From a bacterium (GTDB lineage Bacteria > Desulfobacterota > Binatia > HRBIN30 > CADEER01): 62,126 nt of DNA. Below, piece after piece: positions 26,301 to 34,139 of the stretch. The stretch spans positions 1 to 62,126 of the forward strand of contig JAUIGL010000032.1 of assembly GCA_030430165.1 (NCBI GenBank), read 5' to 3'. The notes under the pieces are model-generated. The model was given only the letters and a program-made list of their open reading frames with translations, was not told the DNA's origin and ran no database searches. Both the position numbers and the translations under genes were made by a program. How positions within the stretch are numbered: the stretch's first letter is position 1; the number at the start of each line of letters is the position of its first letter.

Positions 26301-27756
26301 GGTACGCCGCTTCGCGCGCAGCCACGCACCGTTCACCGAGGCCGAGCTCGCCACCGCGCTCGGCATGGCCGAAGGAGTGGTGCGCCCAGCCGCGCACCGC
26401 CTGCAAGAACGCGGCGAGCTGGTTCGCGGTGAGTTTCGCCCGGGAGGATCGGAGCGAGAGTGGGTCGCCCCCGAGATCCTGCGACGCATCCGCCGCCGCT
26501 CGCTCGCTGCCCTGCGCCGCGAGGTCGAGCCGGTGCCCCAGGAAGCCTTGGTACGCTTGGCGACCGCATGGCACGGAGTCGGACCGCACCAGCAACGCTG
26601 GGCCGGGGTCGACGGCCTGTGGAACGTGATCGGCCAGCTGCAGGGTCTGCCCCTGCCGGCCTCGGTGTTCGAACGGCAGATCCTGCCAAGCCGCCTGTCC
26701 AGCTATGCCGGTGCCGATCTCGACGAGCTCGGCGCCAGCGGCGACCTGGTGTGGACCGGAGCCGGCGCAATCGGTGCGCGCGATGGCTGGATCGTCGTCG
26801 CTCGGGCTGACCAAGCTACGCTGCACCTGCCGCCGCCGTCGACTGCGCCGTTGAGCGAGCTCGCCGCGGCGACGCACGAAACGCTTCGAGCGCGCGGCGC
26901 GCTGTTCTTCCGCCAGCTCTCCGATCTGCTCGACGGTCCGCCCGACGAAGCCCTGGTCGCCGCGCTGTGGGAACTGTTGTGGCAGTCGCGAGTCACCAAC
27001 GACACGCTGGCGCCGTTGCGCGCATTCCTGCGCGGTACCGGGCTGCGCCGCGACCGTGCGACCGCCGGCCGTACCCCGCGCGGACCGCGCCAACAAGGGC
27101 CGCCGGCCGGCGCCGGGCGGTGGAGCACCACCCCGCCGGTCGAGGACGACGACACCCGACGGCGTCACGCCGCAGCCGAGCAAACACTCGAGCGCAACGG
27201 TCTGGTGACCCGCGAGACGGTGATCGCCGAGCGCACCAGCGGCGGCTTCGCCGCCGTCTACCCGGTCCTGCGCGCCTTCGAAGAACGCGGCCTATGCCGG
27301 CGGGGGTACTTCGTCGAGGGACTCGGTGGCGCCCAGTTCGCCCTGCCGGGTGCGGTCGACCGGATGCGCGGCTTGGCGGCCGAGCCACCAGGACCGGACG
27401 CAACGGTCCTCGCCGCGGCCGATCCGGCCAACCCGTTCGGCGCGACCCTGTCCTGGCCGTCGAGCAGCGCCACCGGTCCGGCCAAGGCCGGCCGCAAGAG
27501 CGGCGCCTCGGTCGTCATTGCCGACGGTCGTCTGCTGCTCTATCTCGAAAGCGGCGGCCGCACCGCCCTCACCTACACGGCCCAACCCGATGAGCTCGCG
27601 GCCGCCGCCCGAGCGCTGGTCGAAGCCGCGCGGGCAGGCCGCATCCCACACAGCGAAATTCGTACCGTCGATGGACGGTCGGTGCGGCCCTCCGCCCTCG
27701 CCGGCGCCCTCGAATCCGCCGGAGCACAACGCACCGTGAAGGGGTACGAGATATGA
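23350..27756 (+). CDS. lhr: Lhr-type ATP-dependent DNA helicase, long form
   Basis: A 1468-residue SF2 helicase, the usual length of bacterial long Lhr (about 1500). Lhr translocates 3' to 5' on single-stranded DNA and unwinds duplexes during repair. Motifs visible are Q-like APTKAQVGAW, Walker A APTGSGKT, DEIH (motif II), GLSATV (motif III), the TSSLELGIDMG segment (motif V) and QRIGRAGHQ (motif VI). The winged-helix and Lhr core follow. The C-terminal third (from about 900) is the extended Lhr-CTD. The start is GTG 23350, 31 bp after tetR. Its TGA is immediately followed by a MITE copy. The final residues (VKGYEI) look like a natural Lhr end, so I do not think it is truncated. Confidence 0.92.
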   Translation: MSGEANGLEPFQPSTREWFAATYSAPTKAQVGAWRAIAAGKPTLVIAPTGSGKTLSAFLWAIDRLLHREQRPAGVATLYISPLKALAVDVERNLRQPLAGIVDRAQRAERKVQPVEVGIRSGDTAAADRRRLTRNPPEILITTPESLYLMLTSQARETLRAVDTVIVDEIHAVASTKRGSHLALSLARLDRLLDQPAQRIGLSATVEPASEIASFLGGGRAVEIVDERQHKKVEVTVEVPVEDLAGLRASAPPRPDGAAAAEAPATPSIWPHVEARVLELVRGHRSTIIFANSRRLAERFCARLNALAGEELARTHHGSISHAQRAQIEHALKSGELAAVVATSSLELGIDMGAVDLVIQIEAPASVASGLQRIGRAGHQVGAPSHGIVFPKYRGDLLEAAVVGERMAAGQIEAMRFPRNPLDVLAQQIVAMVALEDWSVDDLEAVVKGAAPYAELTRPSLEAVLDMLAGRYPSDAFSGLRPRINWDRVTGRLSARAGSHNVAVTSGGTIPDRGLFGVFLAGERRTRVGELDEEMVFESRVGEVFVLGSSSWRIEEIGADRLLVSPAPGEPGRMPFWHGEAPGRPIELGRSIGAFVRELSELDQGQRSQRIRATGCDTSAANNLGRYLDDQQEATGIVPDDQTIVVERFRDAVGDWRVCIHTFFGARVHAPWSQTIAARLRGDLGLEAQVIYGDDGIVVRIPDGDVVPRRELFFPEADEVEDLVVAEVANSALFASRFREAAARALLLPRRRPGARTPLWLQRQKASTLLRIAADYDSFPIVLETYRECLQDVFDLPALRQLMAAIERREVRVSEVETNAPSPFAASLQLAYVGAFMYDGDAPMAERRAQALALDRGALAELMGHEELRDLLDPAVIETVENEAQRRSDGRRARNADEVHDLLRQLGGLGEAELRARVDEPEKLADHLRALESSHRAVRVSLGDAACWIAIEDSGLYRDAYAVVLPDPIPDVFLEPVEDPVGALVRRFARSHAPFTEAELATALGMAEGVVRPAAHRLQERGELVRGEFRPGGSEREWVAPEILRRIRRRSLAALRREVEPVPQEALVRLATAWHGVGPHQQRWAGVDGLWNVIGQLQGLPLPASVFERQILPSRLSSYAGADLDELGASGDLVWTGAGAIGARDGWIVVARADQATLHLPPPSTAPLSELAAATHETLRARGALFFRQLSDLLDGPPDEALVAALWELLWQSRVTNDTLAPLRAFLRGTGLRRDRATAGRTPRGPRQQGPPAGAGRWSTTPPVEDDDTRRRHAAAEQTLERNGLVTRETVIAERTSGGFAAVYPVLRAFEERGLCRRGYFVEGLGGAQFALPGAVDRMRGLAAEPPGPDATVLAAADPANPFGATLSWPSSSATGPAKAGRKSGASVVIADGRLLLYLESGGRTALTYTAQPDELAAAARALVEAARAGRIPHSEIRTVDGRSVRPSALAGALESAGAQRTVKGYEI

Positions 27757-28013
27757 GTAGTGGGTCAGTTTGAAACTGGGAGAGCGTCCGAAGCGTTTCG
27801 ACCGCGATCACGACGTTGGAACGCTCCGAAGATATATTGGTGGGGCTTCGCCCCCATTCGAGGGACCCTCATCCTGCCCTTCTCCCACAGGGAGAAGGGA
27901 ATTCAGATGCCTCTCCCTGTGGGAGAGGTCGGCCGCAGGCCGGGTGAGGGACCCTCGGATGACCGAGCGCAGCGAGGCTCAGTTTAGTTCCCGAGGTCCA
28001 AACTGACCCACCA
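27757..28013. mobile_element. MITE-like element, GTAGTGGGTCAGTTTG family, copy 2
   Basis: The second copy of the 257-bp element at 7909-8165, same orientation. The ends are GTAGTGGGTCAGTTTG and, reverse-complemented, GTGGTGGGTCAGTTTGG. The first base follows the TGA stop of lhr directly. The interior keeps both CTCCCACAGGGAG-type hairpins. No ORF of transposase type. Confidence 0.87.
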
Positions 28014-28087
28014 CCGAGATTTGAAGCGCGTGGCAATCGCCATCGATCCGCTGTACCATTTTGCCTGACCGAAAACCCCGGAGAACC

Positions 28088-29110
28088 ATGTCCCGAGCTC
28101 ACCACACCGCCGCAAATTGCTTGATCACCGCCGCCGTCGCCGCCGCTTTGGCCGGGTGCGCCGCACAACAGCAACAAGCGACCGAGTCCGCCGTCACCGC
28201 TCCCCCCTCGGCCGCGTTCAAGCAGACCTCCGACCCGATTCCGCTGCGCTTCGACTGGCCCGAAGGCTTGCGAGCGCAAGTCGTATCGACATCGGTGAAA
28301 GCGCAATCGATCGGCGCACAATCCCGTACCCAGGATTTGACGACGACGTACGTCATGCGCGCCAACCGCTCACCCGACACGGTTTCCGTGGCCTTCGAGA
28401 ACTTCGAGGTCGACCATCCGGGCTCCGGCGTTTCCTCGGCGGGCACTGCCAAGCTGCTCGCCTACCGGCCGGGCTTCGCGGTCGACGCCAGCGGCGAGCT
28501 CAAAGAGATCACCGGCATCGAGGTTCTCAAGCAGCTCCTCGAAGCCGCCAAGCAAGAAGCGGAGAACGCGCCCGAGGCGGAGCAGCAGGCCTTCGAGGTG
28601 GTGGCACAGTCGGTCACCAGCGAGGCCTACCTGAAGAACCGGGCCGGCACCGAGTGGAGCAACCTGATCGGCACCTGGCGCGACCGCACCCTGACCCCGG
28701 GCCGAGTCGAGACCACGCAACAGCCATCGGCGGCTTCCGGGATCCTAGAAACGCCGATCACCGCCGAGGTATCGACCTCTCTCTCCCAGCTCGACACCTG
28801 CCAACGCACCGGCGCCAAGGGTTGCGTCCGCTTGCGGGTCATCCAACAACCCGATGTCGAGCAGATGCGGGAAGCCATCCGCCCGACCCTCGGCAAGTTG
28901 CTCGGCGTCGAAGATTGGGGCCCGGAGGGGCCACCCCAGGTGCGCAGCGTGATCGCCACGTCACAGCTCATCGTCGACACCGAACCGGACACGTTGATCC
29001 CGCACCGGGTCGAATCCCTGCGCGTCTTCAGCCTCGAGCTGGTGCGCAGCGACGGCCCGTTCGAAGTCCGCGATTCGAATCGCACGACGACGACCTACAG
29101 CTACGACTGA
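28088..29110 (+). CDS. Lipoprotein of unknown function (340 aa)
   Basis: The N-terminus is a lipoprotein signal with lipobox LAGC (Cys near residue 24), so it is exported and lipid-anchored. The mature protein starts with a Gln/Ala-rich linker (AAQQQQATES) followed by mixed alpha/beta sequence with recurring phrases about its own hydrophilic beta strands. I do not recognise the domain. ATG 28088 removes nine codons in front of the signal. It lies 74 bp downstream of a MITE and 36 bp upstream of the GPH symporter, and may be co-transcribed with it. Confidence 0.7.
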   Translation: MSRAHHTAANCLITAAVAAALAGCAAQQQQATESAVTAPPSAAFKQTSDPIPLRFDWPEGLRAQVVSTSVKAQSIGAQSRTQDLTTTYVMRANRSPDTVSVAFENFEVDHPGSGVSSAGTAKLLAYRPGFAVDASGELKEITGIEVLKQLLEAAKQEAENAPEAEQQAFEVVAQSVTSEAYLKNRAGTEWSNLIGTWRDRTLTPGRVETTQQPSAASGILETPITAEVSTSLSQLDTCQRTGAKGCVRLRVIQQPDVEQMREAIRPTLGKLLGVEDWGPEGPPQVRSVIATSQLIVDTEPDTLIPHRVESLRVFSLELVRSDGPFEVRDSNRTTTTYSYD

Positions 29111-29146
29111 GCAGCCACGCGAGCCGTCGCGGTCCGCCCGCTGAAG

Positions 29147-30553
29147 ATGCGAACCGCACTCTCGACCAAGCTGTACTACGGCTTTGGCTCGGTGGCGTTC
29201 GGCGTCAAGGACAACGGCTTCTCGTTCTTCCTGCTGCTCTTCTACAACCAGGTACTCGGCTTGCCGGCCGACGCGGCAGGGCTCGCGATCAGCATCGCCC
29301 TGGTGTTCGACGCCATCTCCGACCCGGTCATCGGCCACGTCTCCGACAACTGGCACTCGCGCTGGGGCCGACGTCATCCGTTCATGTACGCGGCGGCACT
29401 ACCGGTGGCGCTCTCCTACTACTTCCTCTGGTCGCCGCCCGCCGGCCTGACTTCCGACCAGCTCTTCTACTATCTGCTGGCGATGGCAGTGCTGGTTCGC
29501 ACCTTCATCACGGTCTACGAGATTCCCAGCAGCTCCCTGGTCGCCGAGCTCACCAACGACTACGACGAACGCACCTCGATGCTCGGCTTCCGCTATTTTT
29601 TCGGCTGGACGGGCGGGCTCACCATCGCGGCGCTGGCCTATACGTTCTTCCTGCAGCCCAACCAGGCGTACCAAACGGGGGTGCTCAATCCCGAAGGCTA
29701 TCGCACCTACGGCGCCGTCGCCTCGACGCTGATGGCGACCGGGATTCTGGTCTCGGCGATCGGCACCCACCGGCACATCCCCGACCTCAAGGCTCCTCCA
29801 CCTGCCGCGCCCTTCCACCTGCGCCGGACACTCGGCGAGCTGGCGCAGACGCTCTCCAACCGCGCGTTTCTCGCTCTCTTCTTCTCCGGGATGTTCTCGG
29901 CGATGGCCACCGGCGTGATCTCCACGCTCGACCTCTACTTCAACACCTACTTCTGGGAGCTGAGCTCGACCCAGATCTCGCGCATCGTCTATGGCTACTT
30001 CGTCTCGGCTGCGATCGGTCCGATCATCGCCAACCATCTCTCGGCAAGGTGGGGCAAGAAGAGAGCCGCGATCACCATCTCCGCGGTATCCTTCGCCCTG
30101 TTCCCGGCACCGCTGACCCTGCGCCTGCTCGGCTTGTTTCCGGAGAACGGCTCGAGCCTGCTGGTTCCAGCGCTGCTCGGTTTCTCGGTGACCGGGGTGT
30201 CGCTGCTGATCGCCTCCAGCATTCTGTTCTCGTCGATGGTGGCCGACGCGGTCGAAGACAGCGAGATCAGCACCGGGCGACGCTCCGAAGGGCTCTTCTT
30301 CGCCGCGCGCAGCTTCGTCACCAAGCTGGTGTCCGGCGCCGGCGTGATCGCTTCGACGACGATGCTCAGCCTGGTCGGTTTCCCCGAGAACGCGACCCCG
30401 GGCGGAGTCGAACCGAGCATCCTCGAGAACCTGGCGTTGCTCTACATCCCGGTGCTCCTCGTATTCTTCGTCACCTCGATTTTGTTCCTCGGCTTCTATC
30501 GGATCACCCGCGAGCGCCACGCCGAGAACCTGGCCAGGCTGGGCGCGAGCTGA
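29147..30553 (+). CDS. GPH-family sugar:cation symporter (MelB-like MFS)
   Basis: A 468-residue inner-membrane transporter with about 12 hydrophobic segments. The GPH signature is clear near the N-terminus: DAISDPVIGHVSDNWHSRWG followed by RRHPFMY, which includes the paired Asp residues that bind the cation in MelB. Members couple uptake of sugars or glycosides to Na+ or H+. The substrate cannot be read from the sequence. It sits between a lipoprotein and a SAM methyltransferase, with short gaps that permit an operon. Confidence 0.88.
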   Translation: MRTALSTKLYYGFGSVAFGVKDNGFSFFLLLFYNQVLGLPADAAGLAISIALVFDAISDPVIGHVSDNWHSRWGRRHPFMYAAALPVALSYYFLWSPPAGLTSDQLFYYLLAMAVLVRTFITVYEIPSSSLVAELTNDYDERTSMLGFRYFFGWTGGLTIAALAYTFFLQPNQAYQTGVLNPEGYRTYGAVASTLMATGILVSAIGTHRHIPDLKAPPPAAPFHLRRTLGELAQTLSNRAFLALFFSGMFSAMATGVISTLDLYFNTYFWELSSTQISRIVYGYFVSAAIGPIIANHLSARWGKKRAAITISAVSFALFPAPLTLRLLGLFPENGSSLLVPALLGFSVTGVSLLIASSILFSSMVADAVEDSEISTGRRSEGLFFAARSFVTKLVSGAGVIASTTMLSLVGFPENATPGGVEPSILENLALLYIPVLLVFFVTSILFLGFYRITRERHAENLARLGAS

Positions 30554-30609
30554 GCCAATCCAGGGCTCGCCACTTCTCGCGTCCCGCCTTCTCGGATAAA
30601 GCCGTTCCA

Positions 30610-31242
30610 GTGAGCCCTCGAATCCAGCACGTACCCGCGCCGACCAGCCTCGCCGGCACGACGCGCGACGTTTACGAGCGCAACGCCGCGAGGTTCGACG
30701 CAGAGCGGCCCAAACGATTGCACGAGCGCGCCTGGCTCGACCGCTTCCTCGCGCACGTTCCGAGCGGCGCAAAGCTCCTCGACCTCGGTTGCGGCGCCGG
30801 CGACCCAATCGCCGCGCACCTGGCGAGCCGCGGCTACGCGGTCACCGGCGTCGACTTCTCGCAGGCCATGCTCGAGCTGGCGCGGGCGCGGTATCCCGAC
30901 GCCGACTGGCGCTGGGCCGACATGCGGACACTCGACCTCGGTGAGCAATTCGACGGCATCATCGGCTGGAACAGCTTCTTCCACCTGACGCCAGACGAGC
31001 AGCGCCAAACGCTGCCTCGACTCGTCGCTCATCTGGCGCCCGCCGGTGCGCTGATGCTCACCGTCGGGCCGGAAGCCGGCGAAGTGCTCGGCCACGTCGG
31101 CGACGACCGCGTCTACCACTCCAGCCTGTCGCCGGCAGAGTACCGGGATATGCTCGAGGAGCTCGGGCTCCGCATCGCCCGCTTCACCGCGGAAGACCCG
31201 GAGTGCGACATGCAGACGGTGTTGCTCGCACACCGAACCTGA
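30610..31242 (+). CDS. Class I SAM-dependent methyltransferase
   Basis: A 210-residue Rossmann methyltransferase. Motif I is LLDLGCGAGDP, followed by GVDFSQAMLELAR (motif II with the acidic ribose ligand), WADMRTLDL, and IIGWNSFFHLTPDEQ in the place of motifs III-IV. The C-terminal beta strands fit the class I fold. The substrate is unknown. GTG 30610 is the likely start, since a much longer open frame in the same phase is only the shadow of upstream genes. It converges with the SGNH hydrolase gene. Confidence 0.85.
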   Translation: MSPRIQHVPAPTSLAGTTRDVYERNAARFDAERPKRLHERAWLDRFLAHVPSGAKLLDLGCGAGDPIAAHLASRGYAVTGVDFSQAMLELARARYPDADWRWADMRTLDLGEQFDGIIGWNSFFHLTPDEQRQTLPRLVAHLAPAGALMLTVGPEAGEVLGHVGDDRVYHSSLSPAEYRDMLEELGLRIARFTAEDPECDMQTVLLAHRT

Positions 31243-31290
31243 CCCAGCTGCCGCCGAGCACCGAACCAGGCTCACTCCCGCCGGAGTGCT

Positions 31291-31971
31291 TCACCACCCG
31301 GCTTCCTGCAGGCGACTGCCGACGATCTTCGATAGCGCCTTCGCTCCGCGGGCGTTCAGATGCAGCCCGTCAACGAGATGCCTGTCGACATCGATCTCGG
31401 AGGTCTCGATCACCATGCGGTGCGCGGAGCCGGCGCATACACCGCGGACGACCTCCCGGTATTCTTCCAACCGGTACCCCAAGCGGTTCTCTCGGTCCCC
31501 ATCGAATCGCGAAGGCAGCGGAACCACGCAGGCAACCTTCGAGAAGAGACCGGTGACGAACTCCCGGTACGAGTCCTCGAACGACTGCAACTCCACTCCG
31601 ACCGCGTAGTCATTGACGCCGAGAAGGACGACGACCACCCCAGCGAACATGTTGAGCAGCGGCGGCCGGTACAGGATCGCCGCACCTTCGGTCGGCAGCG
31701 GGAAGGCGTTGGCCGCGGGAGCCATCGTTTGACCGCCGCGAGAGAATCCGTCGTGCACGTCGTGGTCGCGCAGGCGGCGCTCCAGTCGCCGAGGCCAACG
31801 CTTGCCGGGGCTTCGCTGGTTTCGATCGACCGTAATGGAATCCCCGACGATGAAGAGCCGCACTCGTCCCTCCGGCTCATCCGCAGGAGCGGGAGCAGAG
31901 CACAGCGCGACGGCGACGCACAGGGAAACGGCAAGACGAGCCGACCAACACGAGAAGTCTACATATCTCAT
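31291..31971 (-). CDS. Secreted SGNH/GDSL hydrolase
   Basis: A 226-residue exported esterase-like protein with signal peptide (ARLAVSLCVAVALCSAPAPA). The SGNH blocks are FIVGDSIT (nucleophile Ser), SRGGQT (oxyanion Gly region), VLLGVNDY (Asn of block III) and VDGLHLNARG (catalytic Asp-His of block V). Such enzymes deacylate polysaccharides or lipids in the periplasm. The exact substrate is open. It converges with the methyltransferase and its 5' side faces a repeat-rich gap. Confidence 0.85.
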   Translation of the reverse strand: MRYVDFSCWSARLAVSLCVAVALCSAPAPADEPEGRVRLFIVGDSITVDRNQRSPGKRWPRRLERRLRDHDVHDGFSRGGQTMAPAANAFPLPTEGAAILYRPPLLNMFAGVVVVLLGVNDYAVGVELQSFEDSYREFVTGLFSKVACVVPLPSRFDGDRENRLGYRLEEYREVVRGVCAGSAHRMVIETSEIDVDRHLVDGLHLNARGAKALSKIVGSRLQEAGW

Positions 31972-32204
31972 AGCCCCAGTAGGCTAAGCGCCTGATCCTG
32001 ACGTGACAAGTTCAGAAATCTACGTAAGAACAACCCGAAGCGAGGGTCCGCAAACACCACGCTCACGCCATCCGGGCATGCCGCAACCCGAGAAGCCGAG
32101 GACCTGGGACGGTTCCGGCCGAGGGGCAAAGAAGGGGAAGTGAGTGCATACGCGCTCTCACGTCCCGAGCGCCCAACGCCATCGACACCACCCTCGTCGC
32201 GGGG
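31972..32204. other. Intergenic stretch with no convincing gene
   Basis: Between the SGNH hydrolase start and a MITE. Short open frames here have no ribosome site or recognisable domain. It presumably holds the hydrolase promoter. Confidence 0.45.
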
Positions 32205-32208
32205 CTAA

Positions 32209-32368
32209 CAGCCCGTTGAAAAAGTAGGACGGGCTGCAAATGGATCTCTCGCCGCATCTCTGCGTTGCCGAATCCTCAACAAAAGCCCCGGCTTTGTTTC
32301 CGGTTCGGCGCCTTGATCTGCGGCGAGATCTCTCATTTTCGCTCCTGCCCTACTTTTTCAACGGACTG
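32209..32368. mobile_element. MITE with CCGTTGAAAAAGTAGG ends and CTAA target duplication
   Basis: A 160-bp element with 20-bp terminal inverted repeats that differ at one position: CAGCCCGTTGAAAAAGTAGG at the left and CAGTCCGTTGAAAAAGTAGG as the reverse complement of the right end. It is flanked by a 4-bp direct repeat CTAA (32205-32208 and 32369-32372). No coding capacity. The combination of TIRs and target duplication is diagnostic of transposition. Confidence 0.93.
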
Positions 32369-32482
32369 CTAACCTCCGCCTGGCTGGAAAACGAACCGTC
32401 TCGGGACTAGCGTCACGCCCGACAAACAGAGCCGGCGAGTATGCGGTACTACTGCGCGCCCCACTATGGGGGCTGATTAGGG

Positions 32483-33964
32483 ATGCAGCTAGGCTGGGCA
32501 AGCACTGCACGGGAAGGCCAATCCGGGGGCCATCCACCGTCTGCACCCGGCACTGCGGAGACGAACACATTGAGATCAAACCTATCTTTCCTGGCCCGCA
32601 ATACGGCACTCCCACCCCATCGAGGGGCGCCAGCAACCCGGCCCGCATGGCAGACACAGGCTCTCCAGCTCGCCGCGATTGCGCTCGCAACGCTCTCCGC
32701 AAGCGGATGCTTGAACGATACTGGACCCGAACCGTTGCTCGACGACAGCAACCTCATCGTCATTCTCGTCGACACCTTGCGCGCCGACCACCTCGGCAGC
32801 TACGGGCACCAACAGCCGACGAGTCCGTATCTCGACCGTCTCGCCAAGGATTCGATCGTGTTCGACCGCGTGGTCGCTCCAGCATCGCAGACCGTACCTT
32901 CGATGCTGTCGCTGTGGAGCGGGCTCTACCCGAGCCGTCACGGCAACCAGTATTTCGCCGGCCTACGTGCCTTCCGGGTTCCCGTCGCCAAGACCAAGCC
33001 GCGCGTCCCCGAGCACGTCACCCTGCTCAGTGAGACACTCGGCGAAAGGGGTTACAAGACGGGAGCCATCGTCACCAATCCGTGGCTGCGCAAGGAGTAC
33101 GGCTTCGCCCGCGGATTCGACGTCTACCAGCAGTCCACGACAAAGCCTCCATTCCCGCGAGGACCGGAGGTCAACCGCTCGGCTACCGAGCTCATGGAGC
33201 GCTGGAAGAACACACGATTCTTTCTCTACGTGCACTACATGGATGCTCACATCCCCTACGAAACCGAGCCTCGCTATCGCGACCTGTTCCCCGAGGAACC
33301 CGGTGCGCGCAAGGGAATCGCCCAACTCCGCAGCGGGTACAATGCGGAGATTCGCGCAGTTGACGACTACGTCGGTGAGCTGCTCGCGACCGCAGGCCGC
33401 CTGGGGCTGACGGACAACACGTTGGTGGTGTTCGTGTCGGACCACGGTGAGGAGTTCGGCGAGCACGGCGGAGTCGGGCATGGCCATGCGCTCTACCAGG
33501 AGCTGGTGCGGGTACCGCTGTTGCTCCACCATCCAAAGCTGCGTCCGTTCTCGCGACGAATCGACACCCCGGTATCCCTGGTGGATTTCAGAGCGACCGT
33601 GCTCGAGCTGCTCACCGGCATGCCGGGCGAGGACGTTGACGGAATCTCGTTGGTTCCCGAGATCCGCGGCACTCCAGACCAGAAACCGGCACGAATCCTC
33701 TACTCGGAGCTCGGCGAAGCCACGGCCGCGCTGCGCGGCGACAAAAAGGTGATCCGTTCGCGAGCCAAGAAGGGGGCCGCCGAGCTGGCGTTCGACCTGA
33801 GCGCCGACCCCGACGAGAAAAACCCCATCGCGGCGCCCCACGATTGGGTCCGCCAGCTGAGCAACGCGATCCAACGGCAGGAGGCACAACGCTTCGTCGA
33901 CACCGCGGAGACCGAGCCCATCGATCCCGCGACGGAGGAGCGGGTCCGCGCGCTGGGTTACTGA
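32483..33964 (+). CDS. Sulfatase/alkaline-phosphatase-superfamily lipoprotein
   Basis: A 493-residue sulfatase-fold enzyme. The metal-site blocks are LIVILVDTLRADHLGSYG, SQTVPSMLSLWSGLYPSRHG, DAHIPYE and FVSDHGEEFGEHG. The position that holds the formylglycine-forming Cys or Ser in true sulfatases appears to be Thr (T-V-P-S-M), as in phosphoethanolamine/phosphoglycerol transferases. It may therefore be a phosphotransferase or phosphodiesterase rather than a sulfatase. A lipobox (LSASGC) suggests a periplasmic lipoprotein, but 75 residues precede the Cys with ATG 32483. TTG 32570 with GGAGA upstream is an alternative start. The C-terminal VRALGY is typical of the family. Confidence 0.8.
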   Translation: MQLGWASTAREGQSGGHPPSAPGTAETNTLRSNLSFLARNTALPPHRGAPATRPAWQTQALQLAAIALATLSASGCLNDTGPEPLLDDSNLIVILVDTLRADHLGSYGHQQPTSPYLDRLAKDSIVFDRVVAPASQTVPSMLSLWSGLYPSRHGNQYFAGLRAFRVPVAKTKPRVPEHVTLLSETLGERGYKTGAIVTNPWLRKEYGFARGFDVYQQSTTKPPFPRGPEVNRSATELMERWKNTRFFLYVHYMDAHIPYETEPRYRDLFPEEPGARKGIAQLRSGYNAEIRAVDDYVGELLATAGRLGLTDNTLVVFVSDHGEEFGEHGGVGHGHALYQELVRVPLLLHHPKLRPFSRRIDTPVSLVDFRATVLELLTGMPGEDVDGISLVPEIRGTPDQKPARILYSELGEATAALRGDKKVIRSRAKKGAAELAFDLSADPDEKNPIAAPHDWVRQLSNAIQRQEAQRFVDTAETEPIDPATEERVRALGY

Positions 33965-34139
33965 TTGGTAGACAGCCGCGCCGCTCCCATACGCGCCGTC
34001 GACCTATTCGCGATCACAGTCGTTGGCCGTCACACGCCGTACCGGCATCCGACCGAGAGCGGTAGGGGTTCGCACCCAACCTCCGCTCTGCGCTAGGCTG
34101 AGCGACTTCCAACCAGAGACCGAGGCAGATGAAGTGACC

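Noticed and set aside
28117..30609. Very long frame upstream of the methyltransferase
   Set aside because: An Arg-rich shadow of the lipoprotein and symporter genes; the methyltransferase begins at GTG 30610.
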